NCBI GenBank assembly: GCA_900541125.1
Contig: UQIK01000007.1
Span: 1 to 64,000, forward strand
DNA length: 64,000 bases
Direction: 5' to 3'
Origin: an uncultured Collinsella sp.
Lineage (GTDB): Bacteria > Actinomycetota > Coriobacteriia > Coriobacteriales > Coriobacteriaceae
In this document: piece after piece, positions 7,115 to 16,169 of the stretch
How positions within the stretch are numbered: position 1 is the stretch's first letter
Layout of the letters: every line of letters starts with the position of its first letter
Made by a program: the position numbers and the translations under genes
Notes under the pieces: generated by a model
Database searches by the model: none
The model's input: the letters and a program-made list of their open reading frames with translations, nothing else
What the model was told of the DNA's origin: nothing

Positions 7115-9346
7115 GTGGCACACAACAAACTGGAGGCAAACCTCCAAGACCAGCGCGGGCAAGGCGGGCACGGAGCCATCCCCCTCTCCGCTGGCATGCT
7201 GCTCGTAACGCTCGGCGTCGTCTATGGCGACATCGGCACGAGCCCCATGTACACCATGAAATCAATCGTCGCCAACAACGGCGGCATCGGTACCGTCAGC
7301 GAGGACATGATCCTGGGCGCGCTCTCGCTCGTCATCTGGACCATGACGCTCGTGACCACGGTCAAGTACGTGGTAATCGCCATGAAGGCCGACAACCACA
7401 ACGAAGGCGGCATCTTCGCCCTGTTCAGTCTCGTGCGCAAGGTGGCGCCATGGCTGATTCTCCCCGCCATGATCGGCGGCGCGGCGCTGCTCGCTGACGG
7501 CATCCTCACCCCCGCCGTCACGGTTACCACGGCCATCGAGGGCTTGCGCACTATCGAGTGGGGCCATGCGCTTTTGGGTGACGGCCAGACCAACGTAATC
7601 ATCATCACCATCATCATTATCTGCGGCCTGTTTGCCATGCAGCGCGCCGGCACCTCGTCAATCGGCAAGCTGTTCGGCCCGCTTATGACGCTGTGGTTCC
7701 TGTTCTTGGCTGGCGCCGGCCTGTTCAACATGCTCGGCAACTTGTCCATCCTGCGCGCGCTCAACCCCATCCGTGGCATCATGTTCCTGTTCTCGCCCAT
7801 CAACCACTCGGGTATTATGGTGCTCGGCTTCGTCTTCCTGTCGACGACCGGCGCCGAGGCGCTCTATTCGGACATGGGTCACGTGGGCAAGGCTAACATT
7901 TACGCATCCTGGCCGTTCGTAAAGGCGGCCCTCATCCTTAACTATCTGGGTCAGGGCGCTTGGCTGCTCGCCAACAATTCCAATCCCCAGATGCTCGCGA
8001 TGGATATCGTCAACCCGTTCTATATGATGCTTCCCGAGCCCCTGCGCCCCTTTGCCATCGTGCTTTCGGCCGTGGCGGCCATCATTGCCTCGCAGGCGCT
8101 CATCACCGGCTCGTTCTCGCTGGTATCCGAGGCAACGCGTCTCAACCTTATGCCGCATCTGCGCATCCACTACCCCAGCGACACCAAGGGGCAGCTCTAT
8201 ATTCCGCTCGTCAACAACATCATGTGGGTCGGCTGCATCTTCATCGTGCTGCTGTTCCAAAACTCCGAGCGCATGGAGAGCGCCTACGGCCTCGCCATTA
8301 CCGTGACCATGCTCATGACCACGACGCTTTTGACGAGCTACATCGCCGGCATCCTCAAGCACAGGCTGGGTGCCTGCGTCTTCGCCCTGCTCTTTGGTGC
8401 CATTGAGCTGTGCTTCTTCGCCTCGTGCCTCACCATGTTCTTTGACGGCGGCTATGTGATGATCTTCCTGGCCGCGCTGCTGTTCGGCCTTATGTATGTG
8501 TGGCGTCGCGGTACCGCCATCGAGCGCACGCAGACGATCCTGCTGCCCGTCTCCAAGTACATCGATCAGCTCAACCGCCTGCGCAACGACGAGACCTACC
8601 CCGTGCTCGCCGACAATCTGGTGTTCCTCACCAACAGCCCCGACCCGCTCACGCTCGACCGCGACGTGCTCTATTCCATCCTGGACAAGCACCCCAAGCG
8701 CGCCAAGGCATATTGGTTCATCAACGTACACGTTACCGACGAGCCCTATACGCACGAGTATTCCGTCGAGACCTTTGGCACAGACTTCCTGTTCCGCGTG
8801 CGCTTGGACCTGGGCTTTAAGGTCAATCAGCGCATCAACGCCTACCTGCGCCAGATCGTTGGCGACCTGATGGCCTCGGGTGAGTTGCCGCCGCAGCACC
8901 ACACCTACTCCATCTACGAGACGCGCGGCAACGTGGGCGACTTCCGTTTTTGCATGCTGCGCAAGATGCTTGCCCCCGAAACGGACATCAACCGCAATGA
9001 CCACCGCGTGATGGCCATCAAGTACGCCGTCCGCCGCGCTTGCGGAAGCCCGGCGCGCTGGTACGGTCTTGAGAACTCGGCCATCATCATCGAGTACGTG
9101 CCGCTGTTTGCCCGCATGCGCCCGGCCGTTAAGCTCGTGCGCACCCAGGTGCCGCTCGAGGTTCAGATTGAAGAGGCCGAGGAAATGGAAGTCGACATCT
9201 TCTCGGACGACTTGGTCAACGGCAACGAAGCCGGTAGGGACATGAACGTCGATCCCACCGAGTTGCTCGAGAGCGTCGCCGATACGCCCGAACAGCAACA
9301 GCTCGACGGCCTCGAGAACGAACAACTCAACGACGCCAACTTCTAG
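7115..9346 (+). CDS. kup: Kup-family potassium uptake transporter
   Basis: Kup proteins import K+ with protons across the cytoplasmic membrane. The 743-residue protein opens with the hallmark VTLGVVYGDIGTSPMYTMKS. About 12 membrane helices follow to residue 460. The hydrophilic tail (about 470-743) has an unusually acidic end (EEAEEMEVDIFSDD and beyond). The family length is usually 620-680, so this tail is long. GTG 7115 is preferred because AAGGGAG lies 5 nt upstream; ATG 7097 has no ribosome site. The gene is monocistronic, with a strong terminator at 9369-9404. Confidence 0.93.
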   Translation: MAHNKLEANLQDQRGQGGHGAIPLSAGMLLVTLGVVYGDIGTSPMYTMKSIVANNGGIGTVSEDMILGALSLVIWTMTLVTTVKYVVIAMKADNHNEGGIFALFSLVRKVAPWLILPAMIGGAALLADGILTPAVTVTTAIEGLRTIEWGHALLGDGQTNVIIITIIIICGLFAMQRAGTSSIGKLFGPLMTLWFLFLAGAGLFNMLGNLSILRALNPIRGIMFLFSPINHSGIMVLGFVFLSTTGAEALYSDMGHVGKANIYASWPFVKAALILNYLGQGAWLLANNSNPQMLAMDIVNPFYMMLPEPLRPFAIVLSAVAAIIASQALITGSFSLVSEATRLNLMPHLRIHYPSDTKGQLYIPLVNNIMWVGCIFIVLLFQNSERMESAYGLAITVTMLMTTTLLTSYIAGILKHRLGACVFALLFGAIELCFFASCLTMFFDGGYVMIFLAALLFGLMYVWRRGTAIERTQTILLPVSKYIDQLNRLRNDETYPVLADNLVFLTNSPDPLTLDRDVLYSILDKHPKRAKAYWFINVHVTDEPYTHEYSVETFGTDFLFRVRLDLGFKVNQRINAYLRQIVGDLMASGELPPQHHTYSIYETRGNVGDFRFCMLRKMLAPETDINRNDHRVMAIKYAVRRACGSPARWYGLENSAIIIEYVPLFARMRPAVKLVRTQVPLEVQIEEAEEMEVDIFSDDLVNGNEAGRDMNVDPTELLESVADTPEQQQLDGLENEQLNDANF

Positions 9347-9368
9347 CGACGTCACAAATCAACGAAAG

Positions 9369-9404
9369 CGGCCCTGCACCTCACGGGAGATGCAGGGCCG
9401 TTTT
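9369..9404 (+). terminator. intrinsic terminator of kup
   Basis: CGGCCCTGCA and TGCAGGGCCG form a 10-bp stem with a 12-nt loop, followed by TTTT. It also lies past the stop of the convergent bile salt hydrolase gene. Confidence 0.85.
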
Positions 9405-9425
9405 GCATTGCGGTAAAGCTATCGG

Positions 9426-10391
9426 CTACGAACGGCGCGGCTCGGGAACCACGAGCCTATCGGGGCTCGCGCCCTCGGCATCCATCAGGCTCACGTAGCG
9501 AATCGACGGATCCCCATACATCGCGTAGTAATAATTGCCCGTGCGCGCGCTAAAGCATCCGGTGTAGATAGTCTTCTCGAACTTGCCATCGCCCATCCTG
9601 GACGCTCCCTCGATCATCACCACGCCCTCGAGCGAGCGGAACATGCGAACGACGTTTTCGGTCTCGCTCTCCTTTTGCGGGTAATTGGCATTGAGGTACG
9701 CCGCCTTTACAAAACGGCTCGGCGAATAGCAATCGCCCGGAATGCCGCGCATGCCGGCACCGGCTCCATAGGGCTTGAGCTCGGCGCCACGCCATGTCGC
9801 CGTCTGCGGAAAATCGCTTGTGGCGGTGATATAGGTGCGGAGGTTTTCCATATGCCACGGGAAGGTCGGCTGATTGGCAAGGGTGTCGACCGGATCGTCG
9901 TATACATGCAGGCCGTCAGCCATCATCTCGACCACGATGCTGCGCTGGCTGTCGCCGATAATCCAATGGAGCAGTGACACGCCCAGCCCCTCTCCGGCAG
10001 ATTTGGCGACAATCACCGTGTCGCGCAGCGCGGCCTCGACCTCATCGACCGTCGAGAACGTCGCTGCCACCCACAGGGGAAACTCATAGGCCGCGATATT
10101 GGTCTTGCCGTCGACAGGGCCCTTGGCATACTCGGCATAACCCGGGAAATTGAGACCCGCCACGGCGAGGCCCGCATCGTTGCCGCAATCGAAGAACATA
10201 GGGTAGTTCCTGTAATCGATGCACATACCGATCACCGCGTGCGCCGCTGTCGCGTCGTCGATAAACGAATACGGAATGTGAAACCCGCGCGGCATCACGC
10301 GAACCTGTTGGCCGTAGTCAAAGCTCCAGTCGAGATTGCGGCCCAGATACATGTGGCCAGAATTATCGGTAAATCGAATACTCGTACACAT
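9426..10391 (-). CDS. bsh: bile salt hydrolase (choloylglycine hydrolase)
   Basis: This N-terminal-nucleophile hydrolase cleaves the amide bond of glycine- or taurine-conjugated bile acids in the cytoplasm. The 321-residue protein starts MCTSIRF, so removal of Met exposes catalytic Cys2. Arg18 and Asp21 (GRNLDW), the Asn in AGLNFPG, the Asn in ANQPTF and the Arg in SPSRFV match the Ntn catalytic set. The sequence tracks Bifidobacterium longum BSH along its whole length, which separates it from penicillin V acylases. ATG 10391 has AGGAGG 4 nt upstream; the frame extends upstream, but Cys must be residue 2. No bile acid transporter is adjacent. Confidence 0.93.
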   Translation of the reverse strand: MCTSIRFTDNSGHMYLGRNLDWSFDYGQQVRVMPRGFHIPYSFIDDATAAHAVIGMCIDYRNYPMFFDCGNDAGLAVAGLNFPGYAEYAKGPVDGKTNIAAYEFPLWVAATFSTVDEVEAALRDTVIVAKSAGEGLGVSLLHWIIGDSQRSIVVEMMADGLHVYDDPVDTLANQPTFPWHMENLRTYITATSDFPQTATWRGAELKPYGAGAGMRGIPGDCYSPSRFVKAAYLNANYPQKESETENVVRMFRSLEGVVMIEGASRMGDGKFEKTIYTGCFSARTGNYYYAMYGDPSIRYVSLMDAEGASPDRLVVPEPRRS

Positions 10392-10457
10392 AGCGCCTCC
10401 TAGCTTTACGTTCTTGCTAATTTCATTGTCTCCAAACAAAAAGGCGCTAAACACAAA

Positions 10458-10491
10458 AGCCCGGACATGACAACAATGTCATGCCCGGGCT
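10458..10491. terminator. terminator hairpin upstream of bsh
   Basis: AGCCCGGaCATGACA and TGTCATGcCCGGGCT pair around a 4-nt loop. The minus-strand product would be followed by TTTTG, so it most likely ends the transcript of the deformylase homologue at 10636-11055 before the bsh promoter. Confidence 0.7.
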
Positions 10492-10533
10492 ATTCAAGCA
10501 GGATAAACTCAACCAAGTTAACCCCGCAGGTCG

Positions 10534-10640
10534 TCTAAGGGGTCAAAGTGCCGCAGATTGCCACGAAAGAGGAGCGAAGCGTACTTAAGGTACGCGAGCG
10601 ACGATTGAGCGGCAAGGTGCGGTGCTTTGATCCCCTTAGA
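10534..10640. repeat. long imperfect hairpin element overlapping a stop codon
   Basis: Bases 10534-10555 and 10618-10640 are inverted copies (TCTAAGGGG, TCAAAG and CCGCA blocks, with one bulge and two mismatches). Pairing continues inward to a tip built on GCGTAC and GTACGC. The right arm covers the last codon and the stop of the deformylase homologue. A terminator already exists at 10458-10491, so this 107-nt structure has another origin or role. Confidence 0.7.
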
Positions 10641-11055
10641 CCAACTTGCCGAGACAGTGGTCGATCATATGCTGGATCATCTGTGCCTCAAAGCCCGCGT
10701 AGTCGCGGCGGCACTCCTTCATCTTGCCGTCGACAATCTGGTCAAAGGCAACCTTGCACTTGATATAGCGCGTGGACTTGGTGACCTCCTCGTGCGTCAG
10801 GCAGCTCTCCTCCATCTTGCTGGCACCCAGGCCAAACACCAGACGGGGGTTGTAGAGCACATGGGGCTCGCCGGCGTCGTCCAGATAGACGCAGACCTTC
10901 TTGGTGACGCCGATCTGGTTGGCGGCAAGGCAGCCGGCATCGTCGAGCGACTTGATGGTATCGATCAGGTCCTGTGCCACCGACTCGTCCTCGACGGTCG
11001 CGACCTCGCAACGCTGGGACAGAATAGCCTCGTCGTGGCAGAGCTCTTTAATCAT
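10636..11055 (-). CDS. peptide deformylase homologue lacking the catalytic Glu
   Basis: This 139-residue protein aligns with peptide deformylase and with the homologue at 2778-3188. Motif 1 keeps Gln47 (LAANQIG) and the three metal ligands are present: Cys85 in ESCLT, His129 and His133. The HExxH motif reads HMIDH, so the general-base Glu is Met130, checked on the nucleotide sequence (CAT ATG ATC GAC CAC). Classical deformylase activity is therefore unlikely; a metal-binding or regulatory role is possible. ATG 11055 follows GGAGG by 5 nt; a second ATG four codons upstream overlaps that site. Confidence 0.78.
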   Translation of the reverse strand: MIKELCHDEAILSQRCEVATVEDESVAQDLIDTIKSLDDAGCLAANQIGVTKKVCVYLDDAGEPHVLYNPRLVFGLGASKMEESCLTHEEVTKSTRYIKCKVAFDQIVDGKMKECRRDYAGFEAQMIQHMIDHCLGKLV

Positions 11056-11248
11056 ACGTTCCTCCATAGGGGTCGTTGTAACTGCTTAAGTATACGGTAC
11101 CCACACATTTTCATGCGAAAAATACCGTCCGTCTGCTACAAAGCGCCGAACATCAACATGCGAGGAACATCAACCTTTCAAAGGCGATATAGTAGTTGAG
11201 TTCGTGTCAATCGGCCTAAACTCGGGGCCGAACAAGGAAAGGGTATGC

Positions 11249-12559
11249 ATGGACGAACTTTTTCACGTCAGTGAGCGCAAGTCCACAATCGGGACCGAAC
11301 TTCGCGCTGGACTGACAACATTCCTGGCGATGGCCTACATCATCGCCGTCAACCCTGCGGTGCTCTCGGGCGCCGGCATCGATGCGGGAGCGCTCGCCTG
11401 CGCCACCTGCCTGGGCGCCGGCATCATGACCATCTGCATGGGCATCTTCGCCAACCGCCCGCTCGCCTGCGCGTCGGGCTTAGGCGTCAACGCGATGATC
11501 GCTGGAATCACCACCACCGTCTGCGGCGGTGACTGGCACGTGGCCATGAGCGTCATCTTCCTTGAGGGCGTCGTCATCTTGCTGCTCGTGCTTTGTGGCC
11601 TGCGCGAGGCCATCATGGACGCCATCCCGGTTGTCCTGCGTCACGCCATCTCGGTGGGTCTGGGCCTGTTCATCGCCATGATTGGCCTGTGCGATGCCGG
11701 CATTATCACCGCTGGCGCCGGTACACTCGTCGGTCTGGGCGACATCACCTCCCCCACCTTCATCGTCGGCATCATCTCCATCCTGGTGACAGTCGCCCTC
11801 GCCTGCCGCAACGTCCCCGGCTCGCTGCTCATCGGCATCATCGTCGCCGTCATCGCCGGTATCCCCCTAGGTGTGACCCAGGCTCCGACCGGTATCATCG
11901 CCCCGCTCGACTTCTCGAGCATCGGTGGCCCCATCGCCGACGCCGGCGGCGTGCCCGCCATCGTCAAGGTCCTTACCGACCCCACGCTCCTCGTCATCTC
12001 GTTCTCGCTGCTCATGAGTGACTTCTTCGACACCATGGGCACCGCGATGGCCGTGGCCAAGCAGGGCGAGTTCCTCACCGACGACGGCAACGTCGAGAAT
12101 ATCAAGGAGATCCTGATCGTCGACTCCGCCGCCGCTGCTGTGGGCGGTTTCATGGGCGTCTCCTCCATCACCACCTTCGTCGAGTCCACCTCTGGCGCTG
12201 CCGACGGTGGCCGCACGGGCCTCACCTCCGTCACCACCGGCGTGTTGTTCATTCTCGCCGCGTTCTTCTCCCCCATCGTCACCATCGTTTCCAGCGCCGC
12301 CACCTGCGGTGCTCTGGTCTACGTCGGCTACCTCATGATGAGCGAGGCCTCCGAGATCGACTGGTCCGACGTGTCGCAGGGTTTCCCGGCGTTCATGATT
12401 GTCGCCGGCGTGCCCTTCACCTACTCCATCTCTGCCGGCATTGGCCTGGGCTTTATCGCCTACGTGATCGTCGCGCTCTTTAAGGGCGAGGCCTCCAAGA
12501 TCAAGCCGCTCATGTGGATCGCAGCCCTTGCCTTCCTCGTCTACTTCTTCGTGGCGTAA
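11249..12559 (+). CDS. NCS2 purine permease, AzgA-like
   Basis: This 436-residue polytopic membrane protein imports purine bases (adenine, guanine or hypoxanthine) with protons or sodium. Family marks are GLGVNAMIAG, SDFFDTMGTAMAVAKQGEFL in the substrate region and SSITTFVESTSGAADGGRTG. About 12-14 helices are visible. ATG 11249 follows AAGGAAAGGG; an upstream GTG at 11204 has no site. I looked for a purine riboswitch in 11056-11248 and found no conserved core. The transcript ends at the hairpin 12587-12627. Confidence 0.9.
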   Translation: MDELFHVSERKSTIGTELRAGLTTFLAMAYIIAVNPAVLSGAGIDAGALACATCLGAGIMTICMGIFANRPLACASGLGVNAMIAGITTTVCGGDWHVAMSVIFLEGVVILLLVLCGLREAIMDAIPVVLRHAISVGLGLFIAMIGLCDAGIITAGAGTLVGLGDITSPTFIVGIISILVTVALACRNVPGSLLIGIIVAVIAGIPLGVTQAPTGIIAPLDFSSIGGPIADAGGVPAIVKVLTDPTLLVISFSLLMSDFFDTMGTAMAVAKQGEFLTDDGNVENIKEILIVDSAAAAVGGFMGVSSITTFVESTSGAADGGRTGLTSVTTGVLFILAAFFSPIVTIVSSAATCGALVYVGYLMMSEASEIDWSDVSQGFPAFMIVAGVPFTYSISAGIGLGFIAYVIVALFKGEASKIKPLMWIAALAFLVYFFVA

Positions 12560-12586
12560 CGACATAGTCTGCTAAAGCAGAACATC

Positions 12587-12627
12587 AAGGCGCGGAGTCG
12601 CATCGAGCGGCTCCGCGCCTTTCTTTT
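12587..12627 (+). terminator. terminator of the purine permease gene
   Basis: AAGGCGCGGAG and CTCCGCGCCTT form an 11-bp stem followed by TTCTTTT. Confidence 0.88.
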
Positions 12628-12696
12628 AGCGTCTGCCCCCGTGCCAGCGTGCGACAATTGAGGCTGTCAATATCACAACACCGAGAGAAGCCTGCC

Positions 12697-13362
12697 TTGG
12701 AAGCGCATCATAAGCAGATAACCGTTTATTCAGAGTGTGCGGAAGGTACACCCGTCATCTACCTTCCCGTGGTTATGGGCGACGGTAGTGAAGTCTACGA
12801 GCGCTGCCGAGAGCTCGACTGCCCGCCCTTCACCCTTGTCGCCATTGGAGGGCTCGATTGGAATCGCGAGCTGAGCCCCTGGGAATGCGACGGAACTATA
12901 CGAGATGCCGAGCCCTTTGGCGGACAGGCGTCTGAGTTTCTCGATGAACTGCTGAATCAGATAATCCCAGAGGCCGAATCATCACTTCCCTGCCCGCCCA
13001 CCTGGCGCGGCATTGCCGGCTACTCGTTGGCGGGTCTTTTTGCACTGTGGGCACTTTGGCAAACAGATGTCTTTGAGCGTGCGGCAAGTGCATCGGGGTC
13101 GCTGTGGTTCCCCGGCTTTATCGACTACGCGCGCGAGCGCACGATGACAGCTACGCCCGACGCCGCCTATCTGTCGCTCGGTAAAAAGGAAACCAAGACG
13201 CCCAACCGCATGATGCGGCACGTACTCGACGATACGCGCGCGATGGAAGAGCTGTTTGTCGAGCGTGACATTCCAACAACGCTGGAGCTCAACCCCGGCA
13301 ACCACTTTGCCCAAACTGACCTGCGCATGGCGCGCGGCATCCACTGGATACTGACGCATTAA
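12697..13362 (+). CDS. putative esterase, alpha/beta hydrolase fold
   Basis: The roughly 221-residue protein looks like the esterase-D/BesA group (PF00756-like). It has a nucleophile elbow GYSLAG with the serine in the right context, an acidic candidate Asp in the later strand region, and His in LNPGNHFAQT near the end. Members hydrolyse small esters, including siderophore lactones; the substrate is unknown. I favour a TTG start at 12697 because GAGAGAAG lies 6 nt upstream; a GTG at 12649 is also in frame. It has no signal peptide, so it is cytoplasmic. Confidence 0.72.
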   Translation: MEAHHKQITVYSECAEGTPVIYLPVVMGDGSEVYERCRELDCPPFTLVAIGGLDWNRELSPWECDGTIRDAEPFGGQASEFLDELLNQIIPEAESSLPCPPTWRGIAGYSLAGLFALWALWQTDVFERAASASGSLWFPGFIDYARERTMTATPDAAYLSLGKKETKTPNRMMRHVLDDTRAMEELFVERDIPTTLELNPGNHFAQTDLRMARGIHWILTH

Positions 13363-13402
13363 AAATGGCGTCCACGCGTACATACGCATGGACGCCATTT
13401 TT
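13361..13402. terminator. bidirectional terminator
   Basis: AAAAATGGCGTCCA and TGGACGCCATTTTT form a 14-bp stem with A- and T-runs on both sides. It overlaps the esterase stop and serves the convergent uracil permease gene as well. Confidence 0.88.
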
Positions 13403-13422
13403 AATTTGGCTGAACGCAGCTA

Positions 13423-14757
13423 CTATTCAGCAGTCTCCTCAAGCTCGGAAGTATCGAACTCAAAGTCATTACCGGGCAGGATGGCGTTGAGCACAATGCC
13501 CACCAGCGAGCCCACGGCAAGGCCCGAAAGCGAAATCGTCACGCCGCCCAGCTCCAGCACGATGGCACCGGCGGTACTGTAGGCAATGCCGAGCGAAAGC
13601 ACGAGCACCAGAGCCGCCACCAGCACGTTGCGGTTGTTCTGGAAATCAACCTGATTCTCGATGAGGTTACGCACGCCAACGGCGCTGATCATGCCGTAGA
13701 GCACGAGCGACACACCGCCGATAACGCACGCCGGCATGGCGGCAATCACCGCAGCGAACTTGGGGCAGAACGAAAGCACAATGGCGCAGCAGGCGGCAAT
13801 GCGAATCACACGCGGGTCGAACACACGCGTAAGCGCAAGCACGCCGGTGTTCTCGCCATACGTGGTGTTGGCCGGAGCGCCAAAGAGCGACGCCAAGATG
13901 GTCGCCAGGCCATCGCCGAGTAGGGTACGGTGCAGACCGGGATCGGCAATGTAATTGCGTTCGCAGGTAGAGCCAATGGCGGAGATATCGCCAATGTGCT
14001 CAATCATGGTCGCAAAGGCCAGCGGCATGATGGTGATGATGGCCGTCGTGGCAAGACCGCTATCGAACTGCGGGCCAAAGAGCGCAAACACGGTGTTGTC
14101 CCACACGATGGGCAGACCGACCCACGGAGCGGCGGCAACGCCCGAAAAATCGACCTCACTCAACGCAGCCGCAACGGCATAGCTCACCACAACGCCCAGC
14201 AAAATCGGCACGATCTTGACCATGCCGCGGCCCCAAATATTGCAGATGATGATGACGGCCACAGCGACAGCGGCGACAAGCCAGTTGGTCTGGCAGTTGG
14301 CGATGGCAGAGCTCGCTAGGATCAGGCCGATGGAAATGACGATGGGGCCGGTCACCACCGGCGGGAAGAAACGCATAACGCGCTTGGCGCCAAAGGCGCG
14401 GAACAGGGCCGCGAGCACCGGATAGAGCAGGCCGGCACAAGCTACGCCCAGGCAGGCGTAGGGCAAAAGCTCGGTCTCGCCGTTGGGCGCGATTGCGGCA
14501 TAACCGGCAATAAAGGCAAACGATGAGCCCAAAAATGCCGGCACCTTACCGCGCGATAGAAAATGAAACAGCAGCGTGCCGATGCCGGCGAACAGAAGCG
14601 TCGCCGAAACGGAAAGGCCGGTGAGCACGGGCACGAGCACCGTGGCTCCGAACATCGCAAACATGTGTTGCAAACCCAACACAAACATGCGCGGGCGGCC
14701 GAGCGATGACGCATCGTAGATGGCATTGGTGACGGCGGGCGTCGAGGATTGGGACAT
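13423..14757 (-). CDS. uraA: uracil permease (NCS2 family)
   Basis: This 444-residue membrane symporter imports uracil. It has about 14 hydrophobic segments, the family signature MIEHIGDISAIGSTC, and TTYGENTGVLALT, which corresponds to the UraA substrate-binding half-helix. It ends in an acidic tail. ATG 14757 follows AAAGGAC. It stands alone, so coupling to pyrimidine salvage is inferred from family only. It is a distant relative of the purine permease at 11249-12559 and belongs to the other NCS2 branch. Confidence 0.9.
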   Translation of the reverse strand: MSQSSTPAVTNAIYDASSLGRPRMFVLGLQHMFAMFGATVLVPVLTGLSVSATLLFAGIGTLLFHFLSRGKVPAFLGSSFAFIAGYAAIAPNGETELLPYACLGVACAGLLYPVLAALFRAFGAKRVMRFFPPVVTGPIVISIGLILASSAIANCQTNWLVAAVAVAVIIICNIWGRGMVKIVPILLGVVVSYAVAAALSEVDFSGVAAAPWVGLPIVWDNTVFALFGPQFDSGLATTAIITIMPLAFATMIEHIGDISAIGSTCERNYIADPGLHRTLLGDGLATILASLFGAPANTTYGENTGVLALTRVFDPRVIRIAACCAIVLSFCPKFAAVIAAMPACVIGGVSLVLYGMISAVGVRNLIENQVDFQNNRNVLVAALVLVLSLGIAYSTAGAIVLELGGVTISLSGLAVGSLVGIVLNAILPGNDFEFDTSELEETAE

Positions 14758-14880
14758 GGAAGTCCTTTCATGATGGAAGGGCGATCAGGCATATCGGATA
14801 ACCTGCCCGAACGATACGATCCGAACCATTGTACGTGATACGCCATGTCTCGCACGCACCGTCACCTGCGAACGGTAGCG

Positions 14881-16014
14881 TTACTTCCAAACGCGCTCGG
14901 CAATGCGCTTGACCAGCGCGATCTTTGCCCACTGTTCGTCCTCGGTCAGTTTGTTGCCAATCTCGCAGCTGGCAAAGCCGCACTGGGGCGACAGGTACAG
15001 GTTCTCGAGCGGCACATACTTTGCGGCCTCGTGGATACGTTCGACGATAACGTCCTCGTCCTCAAGCTCAGCCGCCTTTGTAGTAATCAGTCCCAGCACC
15101 ACCTTCTTGCCGGGGGCAACGTACTTGAGCGGCTCAAAACCACCGGCGCGGGGCGTGTCGAACTCCAGATAGAACGCATCGACGTTCTCATGTGCGAACA
15201 GGTACGGCGCGATGGGGTCGTAGCCGCCCTCAAAAGCATAGGTGGAGTGATAGTTGCCGCGGCACACGTGCGTGTTGATAACCAGATCGTCGGGCTTGTC
15301 CGCGATTGCGTCATTGTTGAGCGCCACACCTAGCTCGGACACCTTTTGCAGGTCAACCGGACTCATGCCGGTCTTGGACACAAAGTCGGTATCGCAATAG
15401 ATGCCCCAGGTGCAGTCATCAAATTGGATGTTGCGGCAGCCCGCGGCATACAGGTCGGCAATCACGGTGCGGTATGCTGCGGCAATGGCATCGGCGAGCT
15501 CTTCGTCGGTCTTATAGACGGCGCGCAGGCTCTCCTGCTGGCCATCACAGCGGTCGAGCGTGACTTCAGAGAACGTCTGGATCGGCGCCGGAATGGTTTG
15601 CCGTGCGACCTGGCCCTCCCCCTCGAGTGACTTGACAAATTTGAAGTGCTCGACGAACGGATGGTTCTCGCCGCTAATGGGGCCGGTTACCACGGCGGTG
15701 TCGGCGGTAGTCTCCTCATCGTGAAACATGTAGCCCGTACGCGAGGCGCGGCGCTCAATGCCGTTGAGTCCCCACATAAAATCGAGGTGCCAGTAGCTGC
15801 GGCGGAACTCGCCATCGGTGATCACCTGCAGGCCGGCGGCCTTCTGCTTGGCCACCAAATCGCGAATGGCATCGTCCTCGACGGCCTTAAGGCCGGAAGC
15901 GTCGAGTTTACCCGCGACATAGGCGGCACGGGCATCCTTTACAGCCTGCGGACGAAGAAAACTGCCGACGATATCGGCACGAAACGGCGCGTTCGGTTGA
16001 ATCGAAGTGCTCAT
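14881..16014 (-). CDS. MetE C-terminal-like methyltransferase (YxjG/YxjH type)
   Basis: This 377-residue protein corresponds to the catalytic half of cobalamin-independent methionine synthase, without the N-terminal MetE duplication. Zinc-ligand candidates are His and Cys in INTHVCRGNYHS, a Glu in YLEFDTPRAG and Cys in SPQCGFAS. Such short forms transfer methyl groups to homocysteine from donors that are often not folate. The start is set by AAAGGGAG before ATG 16014. The upstream gene on the same strand is a LysR regulator, and a LysR-type palindrome (16102-16122) lies between them. Confidence 0.87.
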   Translation of the reverse strand: MSTSIQPNAPFRADIVGSFLRPQAVKDARAAYVAGKLDASGLKAVEDDAIRDLVAKQKAAGLQVITDGEFRRSYWHLDFMWGLNGIERRASRTGYMFHDEETTADTAVVTGPISGENHPFVEHFKFVKSLEGEGQVARQTIPAPIQTFSEVTLDRCDGQQESLRAVYKTDEELADAIAAAYRTVIADLYAAGCRNIQFDDCTWGIYCDTDFVSKTGMSPVDLQKVSELGVALNNDAIADKPDDLVINTHVCRGNYHSTYAFEGGYDPIAPYLFAHENVDAFYLEFDTPRAGGFEPLKYVAPGKKVVLGLITTKAAELEDEDVIVERIHEAAKYVPLENLYLSPQCGFASCEIGNKLTEDEQWAKIALVKRIAERVWK

Positions 16015-16101
16015 AGATATCTCCCTTTGCATTGGTTGCTTTACTGGGACAGAGTATGAGCGCTTATATGGTCATCGTAAAATATACGTTTATAACAGTT
16101 T

Positions 16102-16122
16102 GATATAGATGCTTCCTATATC
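16102..16122. promoter_or_regulatory. candidate LysR box upstream of the MetE-like gene
   Basis: GATATAG and CTATATC are separated by 7 nt, containing ATAG-N7-CTAT, a typical LysR recognition layout. It is 88 nt upstream of the MetE-like gene and just past the end of the LysR gene. Confidence 0.6.
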
Positions 16123-16169
16123 AGTCTGGACTGTCATAAAGAGACTTGAACCGTGCGGAGCACAGCAGC

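Noticed and set aside
7658..9355. Long open frame opposite kup
   Set aside because: It is the antisense shadow of a high-GC gene; it has no ribosome site and low-complexity His/Gly/Asp/Val-rich composition. Kup is unambiguous on the plus strand.
11056..11248. Possible purine riboswitch before the NCS2 permease
   Set aside because: The three-way junction and core conserved bases are not present.
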